Origin: Nitrospira sp.
GTDB taxonomy: Bacteria; Nitrospirota; Nitrospiria; Nitrospirales; Nitrospiraceae
NCBI GenBank assembly: GCA_020697375.1
Contig: JAJFBJ010000118.1
Coordinates: forward strand, 1 to 10,502
Length of the DNA stretch: 10,502 nucleotides
Direction of reading: 5' to 3'
Position 1 is the stretch's first letter; each line of letters begins with the position of its first letter. Positions 1 to 6,116 of this stretch are shown here, piece by piece. Below the pieces are notes generated by a model. The model ran no database searches and had not been told where the DNA came from. It saw only the letters and a program-made list of their open reading frames with translations. The translations under genes were made by a program, and so were the position numbers.

Positions 1-24
1 AGCTTTCGGTCGGCCGGTCTTCAT
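1..24 (-). CDS. N-terminal start of a probable insertion-sequence transposase (partial)
   Basis: ATG at 24-22 on the minus strand is preceded by AAGGAGGT (31-38), the strongest ribosome binding site in the window, at ideal spacing. Only eight residues are inside the window, MKTGRPKA. This basic opening is common in IS630-type transposases (helix-turn-helix N-terminus) but also occurs in phage terminase small subunits and other DNA-binding proteins. It is in frame with the HEPN-like reading upstream, so a readthrough fusion is possible, but the ribosome binding site argues for an independent start. Identity cannot be settled without sequence left of base 1. Confidence 0.4.
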
Positions 25-122
25 GTGGGCACCTCCTTGTACGAGACGCACACAGAAGACGCAAGACATATACCTGTTATTTATGGGACACCGCACTAGA
101 TAGTTTCCTTGTTCGGCCTTTT

Positions 123-136
123 GTACCTGAAGGTAC
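123..136. repeat. Perfect 6-bp inverted repeat near the presumed IS/gene boundary
   Basis: GTACCT-GA-AGGTAC is a perfect short dyad, located where the HEPN-like reading gives way to protein-unlike sequence. It may mark or lie close to the insertion boundary, but a 14-bp palindrome can occur by chance and no second copy or target duplication is visible in this window. Confidence 0.3.
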
Positions 137-579
137 TCGCCGAGCTTTATTCTTAACTTTCGGACTGCTGTCACGCTCAGTGCGTCGCGACGGTTGAGTA
201 ACCATAGCGCGAGAAAACCCTTCACAAAATGTTCGAGCCAGCTCCAGAGGGCGACAACGGCAAGCCCATGTAGGATTGGGAACCCTTTAGTTATTTCTGT
301 TTGGGCAAGCAAAGCCTCCTTCTCGGCAGCTTCTAATCGTGCTGCTTCTTTCGGATCTTTGGATCTTACTTCAACATCAGCAAGCACCTTTACAATCTTC
401 GGCATCCCACGTAGCACACCGATACCTCGCTCGCTGATATGAATTATCTGCATCAGAGTCTGATGTGTATCAAGGCACTCTCTAAAGTGACAAGTTATCC
501 ATTCTGGCAGTTTCCGTTTGCTTTCTATCTTGCCCTGTACTGTGGCCCTCACCTTCTTCCTTTCTATTTCAGTAATCTA

Positions 580-1144
580 AAGCCGAATTCAGATATGCGC
601 TGCACACAGATGCCGGGCCGTTATTTTGTCTCATGTCGGCTCAGAAACGTTTGTTTTGGAATAGGCGAAAGGATACGTCAAAGCAACTAGAAAAATCGAA
701 TTCCTCCCTTTTCATCTTAAGACAGATTTTTGAGAGCCTTACGGAAGGCTACTCGGCAAATCGGGAAGGGTGAAGGTCGTTTTGAAAGTTCTGTCTACTG
801 GATGGCGAGCCGGGCAGAATTCGAACGAGATGCGAAACGGCGGTCGTAAAGCGGTCGTATATTAGACCGATTTTGAGGTATTTCCCTATTATTCCCTATC
901 ACTCTGTATCACATGTCAAGTCATTGATATGAAAGAATAAACCCTGTGAATGCCGCGCCAATCAACTGATTCAAAAATGAGGCCGAATCAAATCCCGGCT
1001 TCGGCACTATAGCTCTCTCGCCGGTGTCATTCCATGTTGCTACGAGTTACCATCAGGTGACAGCTACTTTCTCTTTGTCGGCATGTTCTTGATGGACGGT
1101 TGCGAGAAGAATGGCAATAGCCTATAAGGAATCAAGAGCCGATT
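580..1144. other. Gene-poor stretch with protein-fragment remnant and short repeats
   Basis: No convincing complete gene is seen here. On the plus strand a 42-codon frame (721-849, ending TAA at 847) reads like a basic protein tail (for example SVYWMASRAEFERDAKRRS) and could start at TTG 730, but it has no ribosome binding site, so it may be the end of a lost gene. Just at its stop, GCGGTCGTA occurs twice (840-848 and 851-859). A tRNA-Leu-like 3' end lies at 988-1007. The composition and debris fit an old integration border. Confidence 0.4.
988..1007 (+). other. tRNA-Leu 3'-end-like sequence, possible attachment-site remnant
   Basis: TCAAATCCCGGCTTCGGCAC matches the 3' end of a bacterial tRNA-Leu: most of a T-loop, the T-stem 3' strand CCCGG, acceptor strand CTTCGGC and discriminator A. 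Bacterial tRNA-Leu genes commonly begin GCCGAAG, the exact complement of that acceptor strand. The rest of the tRNA is absent upstream: the expected 5' T-stem strand does not pair, and no D or anticodon arm is visible. The bases after the discriminator read CTA rather than CCA. A lone tRNA 3' end is what integration of a phage or island into a tRNA gene leaves at the distal border. A chance match over 20 nt is less likely but not excluded. Confidence 0.35.
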
Positions 1145-1258
1145 ATGATACGAGCCAAGATACCTATCCAACGCACCACAGATGGCCGGTGGAAGGCGGG
1201 AGCCAGTTCCATTCATATTGACAAGAAGACATGTTGGCTGATCTCGTCGAGACCATAA
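1145..1258 (+). CDS. Small ORF, 37 residues, overlapping the Cys-pair gene
   Basis: ATG 1145 to TAA 1256-1258 reads MIRAKIPIQRTTDGRWKAGA and then SSIHIDKKTCWLISSRP. The first half reads like a beta-hairpin with a DGRW turn. AAGGAA lies about 18 bases upstream of the ATG, too far for a good ribosome binding site. Its stop overlaps an ATG of the next gene (TAATG at 1256-1260), an arrangement typical of translational coupling; that ATG is the tenth codon of the frame that opens at 1231. I do not recognise it. It may be a real short gene or a chance frame. Confidence 0.25.
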   Translation: MIRAKIPIQRTTDGRWKAGASSIHIDKKTCWLISSRP

Positions 1259-1470
1259 TGGGGGATGCTCTGCTCTCTCTGGACAAGAATGGTCGGCGGG
1301 GCACCTCAGAACCGGTCCAATGGGAGATTACGGTGGATGGCGTGCCCTACTGTTATAGATGTGTCGAACCCATGCAGGAGGCTCCCCGACCGTCAGATGC
1401 TTCGACCGCCGCTGACCGATCAGAATGGAAATGTATACAGTGCGGAACTCTGATTCAGTTTCTTCCGTAG
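1231..1470 (+). CDS. Small double-CxxC (zinc-ribbon-like) protein, 79 aa
   Basis: The protein has two cysteine pairs, CYRC at residues 41-44 and CIQC at 68-71, about 24 residues apart. This spacing suits a small zinc ribbon that binds one metal ion through four thiolates. A short beta-like segment (PVQWEITVDGVPYCYRC) leads into the first pair. The function is unknown; such mini-ribbons bind nucleic acid or other proteins. The start is uncertain: ATG 1231 has only a weak AAGAAG upstream, while ATG 1258 (giving 70 residues) overlaps the stop of a 37-codon ORF and could be coupled to it. The cysteines are unaffected by this choice. Three more small cysteine-paired proteins occur further right (6117-6365, 6686-6874, 8083-8424), but this one is not obviously their paralogue. 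Confidence 0.5.
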   Translation: MLADLVETIMGDALLSLDKNGRRGTSEPVQWEITVDGVPYCYRCVEPMQEAPRPSDASTAADRSEWKCIQCGTLIQFLP

Positions 1471-1684
1471 GCCGCACAATAGACAGCGCAATCCGATGAC
1501 ACATTGTATCGCCCCTTTAGGGACTTGAGCGTTCCCGGCTAGCCTGTCATCCCAATCTGACATCCACCTTTCTTACGGCACAGGGCTCTACCTGCGGACC
1601 GTCTACGTAATTCCTTTCTCGCCCCGCGCTGCCCACTCCACATCCGCGATACTAGGAGTCTGATTCACAAGAAAACTCCGGCAC
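1471..1684 (+). other. Intergenic region without recognisable gene
   Basis: Nothing convincing is seen here. There is no strong terminator after the Cys-pair gene and no clear coding frame. The right end may belong to the decayed insertion sequence that follows. Confidence 0.5.
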
Positions 1685-1940
1685 GTGCCAGCCCCGCTGC
1701 GCAAGACGCTGACCTACGATCGGGCAAAGAGATGGCGGAACACGAGCGTTTGGCCCAGCGGCTCGCCATTCAGGTGTTCTTTGCCGATCCGCACAGCCCC
1801 CGGCAACGCGGCACCAACGAGAACACCAATGGCCTGCTGCGCCAGTATCTGTCGAAGGGCACGGATCTGTCGGGCTCTACGTAGCGCAAGCTGAATGCCA
1901 TCGCGCATCGGCTGAATACGCGCCTAAGAAAGTGCCTCCC
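1685..1940 (+). pseudogene. Decayed IS30-family transposase, C-terminal fragment
   Basis: The translation matches the C-terminal catalytic region of IS30-family DDE transposases: [12 protein letters not shown] in one frame, then from base 1732 in another frame [48 protein letters not shown], and after a stop RKLNAIAHRLNTR. The third acidic residue of the DDE triad is the E of GTNENTNG. Three lesions are visible: a one-base loss in the G run at 1722-1724 (intact relatives read GAT CGG GGC AAA GAG), a nonsense TAG at 1882-1884, and loss of the conserved end after LNTR. The N-terminal helix-turn-helix and first catalytic aspartates are missing. It cannot make an active transposase. The family call is firm from the motif order. 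Confidence 0.85.
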
Positions 1941-1973
1941 CGCTAAAAAAATCCAAAGAGCGAGAGAGGTTCG

Positions 1974-1990
1974 GGGTGGTGAAACCACCC
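1974..1990. repeat. Perfect 7-bp hairpin with GAA loop
   Basis: GGGTGGT-GAA-ACCACCC is a perfect inverted repeat directly right of the IS30 remnant and just upstream of a 35-codon ORF. It may be a terminal inverted repeat relic, a terminator stem lacking a T tract, or a short operator. It is given as structure only. Confidence 0.5.
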
Positions 1991-1996
1991 TCAACA

Positions 1997-2104
1997 ATGC
2001 GTGACGGTTTATTATTTAGCGGTGATTTTCCGTATGCTGTCACTGCCGCGCTTGAGTATGCCAGCCAGGTGATTGACGAAGAGAAAGTCATTCCGCGTGC
2101 GTGA
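1997..2104 (+). CDS. Hypothetical 35-residue ORF or gene fragment
   Basis: ATG 1997 to TGA 2102-2104 gives MRDGLLFSGDFPYAVTAALE followed by YASQVIDEEKVIPRA. It reads like the start of a folded alpha-helical protein and has coding-like third positions. No ribosome binding site precedes it, only the hairpin at 1974-1990, so it could equally be a fragment left between mobile-element remnants. I do not recognise the family. The following 200 bases, up to the kinase stop, contain short protein-like frames but nothing assignable. Confidence 0.3.
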   Translation: MRDGLLFSGDFPYAVTAALEYASQVIDEEKVIPRA

Positions 2105-2309
2105 CCGGCTGACCATTCTTCTTGACCCACATGTTCCCCAAGCGATCGCTTCAAGGCTGATCCTGTTGAAGCCGCGATGTTGGGTTGTCTGGGAAGGCCG
2201 ATGAAGAGGTTTTCGCCTGGACGCATCAACAGCCATCTGCGCCAGCAAATCGCCGTCGGCCGAGCGCGCATTGCGCTAAAGGTGCCTTGTAAGGACGGGG
2301 GAGTGAAGT

Positions 2310-3476
2310 TTAGTAGGGCACGGAGGGCTGCGCGCCGGCCTGAGGGAGTGACACAAAGAATCGGCTCCCGTGGCCGGGCTCGCTTTCGAGCGAGATGGTG
2401 CCGCCCTGGAGTTCGACCAGCTTTCGAGTGATCGCGAGCCCGAGGCCGGAGCCTTCGTGAACCGGCGAGGGGGCGCGATGAAACTTCTCAAAGACTTTGT
2501 CGTGATGTTCTCGTGGAATTCCACAGCCGGTATCGGCAACGGTAATCGTGAGACGGTGGTCCGTCGTCACATTCGATCGCACGATCAGGTGTCCTTGCTC
2601 TGGGGTGAATTTGAGCGCGTTATGAACCAAGTTCAAGAAGACCTGCTCTAATTTATGCCGGTCGGCTCTCACGGGCACGTCAACCAGATCCTCCGCTTGC
2701 ACGGTAATGCCCTTCTTTTCCGCCAACGGTTTTAAGTCTCTCAGCACGTGGGTGATGACTTCTTTCGTACAGACTGTGCCGAGTTGCAAGGCCATTTGAC
2801 CCGACTCAATCCGCGAGAGATCCAATAACATGTTCGTCATGCGGATGACGCGATCGACATTGTGATCGATGCGAGTCAAATAGTACAGGACCTGCTCGGG
2901 CAGAGGTCCGGCCACCCCTTCGACGAGGTTCTCCACATACCCTTTAATTGAAGTTAATGGGGAACGCAACTCGTGCGAGGCGACAGAGATGGTGAACGAT
3001 TTGGCCTCGTCCAGTTCGCGAAGCCGCTGATTTGCCGTTTCCAGGCGTTGCAGGGTCTCCTGATGTTCGGTCATATCGCGAGTGATCGTCGCATAGCCCT
3101 GCAACGTGCCGGTCTCGTCATGGAACGCAGTAATCACTACATAGGCCCAGAAGCGAGATCCGTCTTTTCGCACCCGCCAGCCTTCATCGGACACGCGGCC
3201 GTCTCGTGCCGCGATCTCCAGCAGCTTACAGGGCTTTTGGGCTTGCAGATCGGCCTCGGTAAAAAAGCGCGAGAACGGCTGGCCGATGATTTCCTGAGCT
3301 CCGTATCCTCTCATGGTCCGGGCGCCTGCGTTCCAGGTCAGGATCCGTCCATCCGCACCGAGCATGAGGATGGCATAATCTCGCACGCCCCCCAGCATGC
3401 GGAGGAAGTACTCCTCCCCTTCTTTCAGTTTTCTTTGCGGGTCCGGGATAGGCAGGCTATCGTCACCATCATTCAT
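2310..3476 (-). CDS. PAS-domain sensor histidine kinase, 388 aa
   Basis: This is a cytoplasmic histidine kinase with no membrane segment. The PAS domain spans about residues 22-138 (DYAILMLGADGRILTWNAGA ... DEGWRVRKDGSRFWAYVVIT ... TITRDMTEHQE). A coiled linker leads to the HisKA dimerisation domain with phospho-acceptor His168 in SHELRSPL. The HATPase domain has the N box (NLVHNALKF, 282-290), G1 box (VADTGCGIP, Asp315) and G2 box (GSGLGLA, 342-348), so it should be active. It autophosphorylates and passes phosphate to an Asp, most likely of the receiver encoded 32 bases upstream. The start has a good GGGAGG about ten bases before ATG. The input signal is unknown; the PAS core has no visible heme or flavin motif. 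It is a diverged duplicate of the kinase at 9982, with nearly identical PAS segments. Confidence 0.95.
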   Translation of the reverse strand: MNDGDDSLPIPDPQRKLKEGEEYFLRMLGGVRDYAILMLGADGRILTWNAGARTMRGYGAQEIIGQPFSRFFTEADLQAQKPCKLLEIAARDGRVSDEGWRVRKDGSRFWAYVVITAFHDETGTLQGYATITRDMTEHQETLQRLETANQRLRELDEAKSFTISVASHELRSPLTSIKGYVENLVEGVAGPLPEQVLYYLTRIDHNVDRVIRMTNMLLDLSRIESGQMALQLGTVCTKEVITHVLRDLKPLAEKKGITVQAEDLVDVPVRADRHKLEQVFLNLVHNALKFTPEQGHLIVRSNVTTDHRLTITVADTGCGIPREHHDKVFEKFHRAPSPVHEGSGLGLAITRKLVELQGGTISLESEPGHGSRFFVSLPQAGAQPSVPY

Positions 3477-3508
3477 ACGGCCATTTCCTCCCAGCGTTCA
3501 TCTCCCGG

Positions 3509-3883
3509 CTAGACAGGCGCCGGTCGCGGGCCGAAAGACTTCACCAAGGCTTGTTTCAGTTCACTGCTGTTATAGGGCTTGAGCATGTAGACGCATGCCT
3601 TGGGCTGTGTGGCCTTGACCGCCTGAATCCCCGATTGTGAAGCCGATACGACGAGGATGGGAAGATCGGGCCAAGCGTGCCGGGCCTGCTCCAGCACATG
3701 ATGTCCCGGCATGGTGGGGAGGTTCAGATCGAGCAGGAGACCGTGATAGGCACCAGTCTCAAGCATCTCCAAGGCCGCGGGGCCGTCGTTGGCACAAGCC
3801 ACGGCATAGCCGTACAGCTTCAAACGGTCACAGAGCATCCGGGATTGATCCGGATCATCTTCGACGACTAAGAGCCGCGGCAA
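3509..3883 (-). CDS. Receiver-only response regulator (CheY/Spo0F-like), 124 aa
   Basis: This is a complete receiver domain with no output domain. The acidic pocket is E8-D9-D10 in VVEDDPDQS, the phospho-acceptor is Asp52 in LLLDLNLP, the switch residue is Ser80 and the conserved lysine is Lys102 in MLKPY. It is co-directional with, and just upstream of, the kinase. It probably relays phosphate to another protein or acts by protein contact. The start is awkward: the only canonical in-frame start is TTG at 3883, which has no ribosome binding site, while a strong AAGGAGGAG lies 40 bases earlier with only GTC at the expected position. Its paralogue at 9558 begins at ATG with six extra residues, so either N-terminus is compatible with the fold. 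Confidence 0.92.
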   Translation of the reverse strand: MPRLLVVEDDPDQSRMLCDRLKLYGYAVACANDGPAALEMLETGAYHGLLLDLNLPTMPGHHVLEQARHAWPDLPILVVSASQSGIQAVKATQPKACVYMLKPYNSSELKQALVKSFGPRPAPV

Positions 3884-3924
3884 TATGCGTTGAGCGGCAG
3901 ACGCCTCCGTGGGGCTTGGGACCG

Positions 3925-3933
3925 CTCCTCCTT
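3925..3933 (-). promoter_or_regulatory. Strong ribosome binding site with no canonical start codon
   Basis: AAGGAGGAG on the minus strand sits in frame with and upstream of the receiver gene. At the expected distance stands GTC (3922-3920), not ATG, GTG or TTG. Starting there would add a 13-residue extension similar in length to the paralogue's N-terminus. It may reflect a mutated GTG start, or chance. Confidence 0.35.
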
Positions 3934-3992
3934 CAGGATTCGGGTGACGAATCGACTGAGAACCGGCTGGCCTGAACCCGCATTGCCCTGTC

Positions 3993-4070
3993 TCAGGATT
4001 TCCATACGCTCAGGACGGCGAGCCCACTGACTGCGAACGCCACAATTGAAATGGTCATCATGTAATTCAT
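3993..4070 (-). CDS. Predicted single-span membrane micropeptide, 25 aa
   Basis: ATG at 4070 to TGA at 3993-3995 encodes MNYMMTISIVAFAVSGLAVL followed by SVWKS: one hydrophobic helix of about 18 residues with a short positive tail. AAGGAA lies eight bases before the ATG. It precedes the receiver and kinase genes on the same strand, 110 bases before the TTG start. A peptide of the same design (IS-x-VA, VSG, then VW and a basic residue) precedes the second receiver-kinase module at 9313-9393. This recurrence in position and sequence is the main argument that it is real. By inference it could anchor or modulate the soluble kinase at the membrane. A longer overlapping frame (3868-4104) in another phase looks like a shadow. 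Confidence 0.6.
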   Translation of the reverse strand: MNYMMTISIVAFAVSGLAVLSVWKS

Positions 4071-4104
4071 TGCGGTCTTTCCTTTCATTGTCTGATGCAG
4101 CCAA

Positions 4105-4905
4105 TACTAAGCAAACCCTGTACCATGCGGCACGTTCATGGACTTCAACCTGCTTCTACGCTGATCTACGGTCAGGACGGGCTGATGTCGGGCCTTCCAT
4201 GCCGCCAGGTGACCGGCGTCCTCATCGAGATTTGTATCTGATGAGATACGAGAAGTATCTTTTTAGATTCATGCGAGCCCAGTGCCGCTTTGGCCATACA
4301 GGGGGCAAGATCCTCAACGGACAAAGTTCCTCAACGATTTTACGCTTTTCTACTATATGAACCCTGAGGGCGTACAACGGGTCGCTTATTTGCACGTACC
4401 GCGATGGTGGTGTCGTAACATAACGCAATGGGGATGGGACAATCGGGGGTCAGCATTGGGCCAAATCGCCGCTCTCGTTCACGGCGATACGAATACGAAG
4501 GATTCTTGACGCCTATACGCCCCATGATACTGTTGACCGATTAGAGTAATCCGCCACTGCGGACGGATGGGCGTCAGGGCGGAATCTCCCCCTTCGTATC
4601 CCTTCTTCCCCACAGCCGCGCTCAAGTCACCGCTCATCGGCCGCGCCGATGCTTATTTGTTTTGAGACATCCGATGAACTCACTCCATCTTCAGTCTCGA
4701 ATCGCAACCGAACGCACCGACAGGCTCGCTGCTAACGGTCCGCTGAGTGTTGCCACATATCAGAAATCGGCCGTCAATTTTATGAAGCCAATGTTCTGGT
4801 GTCAGCTTCGGCAGCAAGGCCCTGCAAAACCTGGCATTGATGTCGCCTGCTGCGTACTGGTCCGCCACTGAATAGACTTCATATAGACGTTTTTCGGAGG
4901 TCCTT
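4105..4905. other. Long region without a convincing gene
   Basis: Several frames of 60-100 codons exist on both strands, but none has a ribosome binding site, recognisable motif or coherent coding character; a plus frame at 4095-4241 is the most protein-like and still unconvincing. On the minus strand TTGCTT then GACAAT, 16 bases apart and just before the micropeptide gene, could be a weak promoter. The right end contains the leader of the secreted-protein gene, with a TATAGA hexamer at about 4881-4886. Otherwise I see nothing. Confidence 0.4.
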
Positions 4906-5211
4906 ATGACTAGCTCTCAACGATACCATCCTTCACTCTCCCTAACATTTTGCTTCCTCTTTAGCGTGATAATAGCCTTGGATGCGCCTTCAGCATTTGC
5001 TGCAGGCAGCCCTTGCGACGTATTCACTCCCGCCAACTTTAAAAAACTTTCTTTGGATAAAAAGATACAGGTGAGCGAAGCAATTCGCGAGTGTGAACGG
5101 AAGCTCGTGCAGAAACCTAAGGAATCGAACACAAAAGGGGTGGGGTCGCCCGAAAAAGACGCTAGAACATCCGCATATCTAAGCGCACTCGCAAACCGAC
5201 CAGCATACTAA
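4906..5211 (+). CDS. Small secreted or periplasmic protein, 101 aa
   Basis: ATG 4906 follows GGAGGT at good spacing. The N-terminus is a Sec signal peptide: a weakly basic start, hydrophobic core LSLTFCFLFSVIIALDA (11-27) and a signal-peptidase I site after AFA or AFAA (about residue 32-33). The mature protein of roughly 68 residues begins GSPCDVFTPANFKKLSLDKK and continues as a charged helix with a second cysteine (IRECERK), so one disulfide is possible. The C-terminal third is polar and probably disordered. I recognise no family. It stands alone, and a perfect 15-bp palindrome lies just downstream (5230-5244). Confidence 0.75.
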   Translation: MTSSQRYHPSLSLTFCFLFSVIIALDAPSAFAAGSPCDVFTPANFKKLSLDKKIQVSEAIRECERKLVQKPKESNTKGVGSPEKDARTSAYLSALANRPAY

Positions 5212-5306
5212 GATATGAGGGCACGGGTTCCTCGCCAGGCGAGGCTCGTCGCCCACACCGTCACTTTGTTCTCATCATCCACGAGAAGAGTCGCAGCGTC
5301 GCCCAT
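5208..5306 (-). CDS. Possible small convergent gene, 32 aa
   Basis: The minus-strand frame from ATG 5306 to TAG at 5208-5210 reads MGDAATLLVDDENKVTVWAT then SLAWRGTRALIS, and is open upstream to 5360. Third positions are GC-rich, as in the surrounding real genes, and the sequence looks like a beta-rich fragment. There is no clear ribosome binding site, only GGGAAC. Its stop overlaps the end of the secreted-protein gene convergently. I do not recognise it; it may be a chance frame or the tail of a longer lost gene. Confidence 0.25.
   Translation of the reverse strand: MGDAATLLVDDENKVTVWATSLAWRGTRALIS
5230..5244. terminator. Perfect GC-rich palindrome between convergent reading frames
   Basis: CCTCGCC-A-GGCGAGG is a perfect 7-bp inverted repeat, foldable as a six-pair stem with a three-base loop, about 20 bases after the secreted-protein stop. 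No T tract follows on either strand, so a rho-independent role is weakly supported. Confidence 0.3.
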
Positions 5307-5547
5307 TATCAAAGTTCCCAGTCTCTGCTGAATCAACGACCGTACCGCATACGAGTGTCCTTACCGTTCCCGGTATAAATGACAATCATATTGCTCTTCA
5401 ACGGCGTCGCTATCACACCAACGATGTGGGAGAGATTGTCCTTCGGGGGAAACGAGGCGCGTAGGTTCCTATGGCTGTTGCGGCGTGGTGAATCAAACTC
5501 TTATAGGTGGCAAGTGAGATCTATCTCAGGGCTGCCCCTGTACCCCG

Positions 5548-5742
5548 TCATTTGGGATTCCACTCGAACAATTCATAGGCGGTTCGCCGAGGGATGACAC
5601 GGTTCGTGATCATGTGGGCCAGATCAATTAAGCCATACGGCACATAGATCTCACCTAAGCCCTGTTCAGGGCATCCCGCCCTAGTCCACTGTTGTACATT
5701 CCAATTCATGAAGCTCTTCCTGCAACGCAAGCACCTCCACAT
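5548..5742 (-). CDS. Small protein with conserved C-terminus, possible frameshift, up to 64 aa
   Basis: The C-terminal 45 residues are clearly protein: WTRAGCPEQGLGEIYVPYGL, then IDLAHMITNRVIPRRTAYEL and FEWNPK. The N-terminus is doubtful. From the ATG that overlaps the stop of the upstream gene (TAATG) the frame gives a cysteine- and arginine-rich start (MWRCLRCRKSF). The neighbouring frame from GTG at 5741 gives a far better helix, VEVLALQEELHELECTTVD, then hits TAG. Either the gene has suffered a one-base shift around 5684-5700, or the true start is ATG 5709, preceded by AGGAAG, giving 53 residues. It forms a tight pair with the winged-helix-like gene upstream. The function is unknown. Confidence 0.55.
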   Translation of the reverse strand: MWRCLRCRKSFMNWNVQQWTRAGCPEQGLGEIYVPYGLIDLAHMITNRVIPRRTAYELFEWNPK

Positions 5743-5975
5743 TAATAGGGCAAGGCGAGTTGTCCCAGGCTCTCGTTGACGGATCGGACAGTGAAGATGC
5801 CGCGTCCATCCAGTACAAGACGAACATGGCCCGTTCGGCTGAGACGATTCACCTCACGAAAGAGCTGAAACCAGGTCAGATCTGGAATCAAGGACACCAA
5901 TTCCTCAATTCGACAGTCAGGTACTTTGTTCACTGTGTCGATGATTTGATCTGTTTGAGAGAACGGTTGAGTCAT
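5742..5975 (-). CDS. Small winged-helix-like protein, 77 aa
   Basis: The sequence reads as a short helix bundle followed by a wing: DQIIDTVNKVPDCRIEELVS, IPDLTWFQLFREVNRLSRTG, HVRLVLDGRGIFTVR. The order helix, helix, recognition-type helix, two-stranded hairpin fits a mini winged helix-turn-helix, so DNA or protein binding is plausible, though no exact family is claimed. Similar small proteins are, in my recollection, frequent in Nitrospira genomes. The start ATG 5975 has GGGGA upstream. Its promoter region carries the shared dyad (6053-6068) and a TATAAG hexamer, giving a leader of about 45 bases. The downstream gene overlaps its stop, so the two are probably co-transcribed. Confidence 0.7.
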   Translation of the reverse strand: MTQPFSQTDQIIDTVNKVPDCRIEELVSLIPDLTWFQLFREVNRLSRTGHVRLVLDGRGIFTVRSVNESLGQLALPY

Positions 5976-6025
5976 ATGCGTCCCCGCACAGCGCGAAGGT
6001 GAACCGTGACAACAGGATGTATGCT

Positions 6026-6068
6026 CTTATAGACCGTTGGAGGAAGGTGGTCTGATCAATATTGCTCG
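6026..6068 (-). promoter_or_regulatory. Class II-type activator site plus -10 element (copy A)
   Basis: On the minus strand CGAGCAATATTGATCA (6068-6053) is followed, 22 nt after TTGATC, by TATAAG (6031-6026). The dyad centre falls near -41.5 relative to the implied start of transcription. The same arrangement precedes three other genes in the window. It would drive the pair 5975-5548. Confidence 0.6.
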
Positions 6069-6116
6069 ACTTGAAAGAATTTAGATGCGTCAAGGTGGCT
6101 GAAGGCTGTCGCTAAT

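Larger units (their letters stand above)
1..552 (-). pseudogene. Interrupted HEPN-like protein gene (open frame running off left edge)
   Basis: On the minus strand the frame is open from base 576 to the window edge, 192 codons after the stop at 577-579. The best start is GTG at 552, preceded by GAAAGG six bases upstream; ATG at 453 and 405 are alternatives. The middle is convincing protein: a charged helix (KEAARLEAAEKEALLAQ), then TKGFPILHGLAVVALWSWLE and HFVKGFLALWLLNRR. This alternation of GFP-x-LH with amphipathic helices faintly resembles RiboL-PSP/MAE_28990-type HEPN proteins, which act as RNases or partners in defence and toxin systems. No Rx4-6H motif is visible. Beyond about base 140 the reading becomes protein-unlike, and base 24 has the strong start signal of a different gene. 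I infer that the gene was cut by an insertion sequence whose end lies somewhere at 60-140. The coding status is fairly sure; the family is a guess. Confidence 0.5.

Noticed and set aside
194..690. Two plus-strand ORFs of 82 and 83 codons
   Set aside because: They lie antisense to the far more protein-like minus-strand frame, lack ribosome binding sites and have no motifs.
840..859. Two GCGGTCGTA copies as a possible CRISPR-like or phage repeat
   Set aside because: There are only two copies two bases apart; no spacers or further units.
1924..2271. Minus-strand 115-codon ORF
   Set aside because: It reads across the IS30 remnant end and the hairpin, is low-complexity in feel, lacks a ribosome binding site, and the plus strand gives better short protein-like frames.
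2973..3512. Plus-strand 179-codon ORF
   Set aside because: It is antisense to the PAS kinase, whose domain motifs are unambiguous.
3868..4104. Minus-strand 78-codon ORF overlapping receiver start and micropeptide
   Set aside because: The arginine-rich, motif-free sequence has no ribosome binding site; the micropeptide in another phase has both a site and a conserved counterpart.
4095..4241. Plus-strand 48-codon frame
   Set aside because: It is somewhat protein-like but has no ribosome binding site and no recognisable feature; left as non-genic.
5514..5654. 11-bp inverted repeat GTGAGATCTAT / ATAGATCTCAC
   Set aside because: The arms are 120 bases apart, one inside a gene, with no flanking mobile gene or target duplication; probably chance around the AGATCT palindrome.
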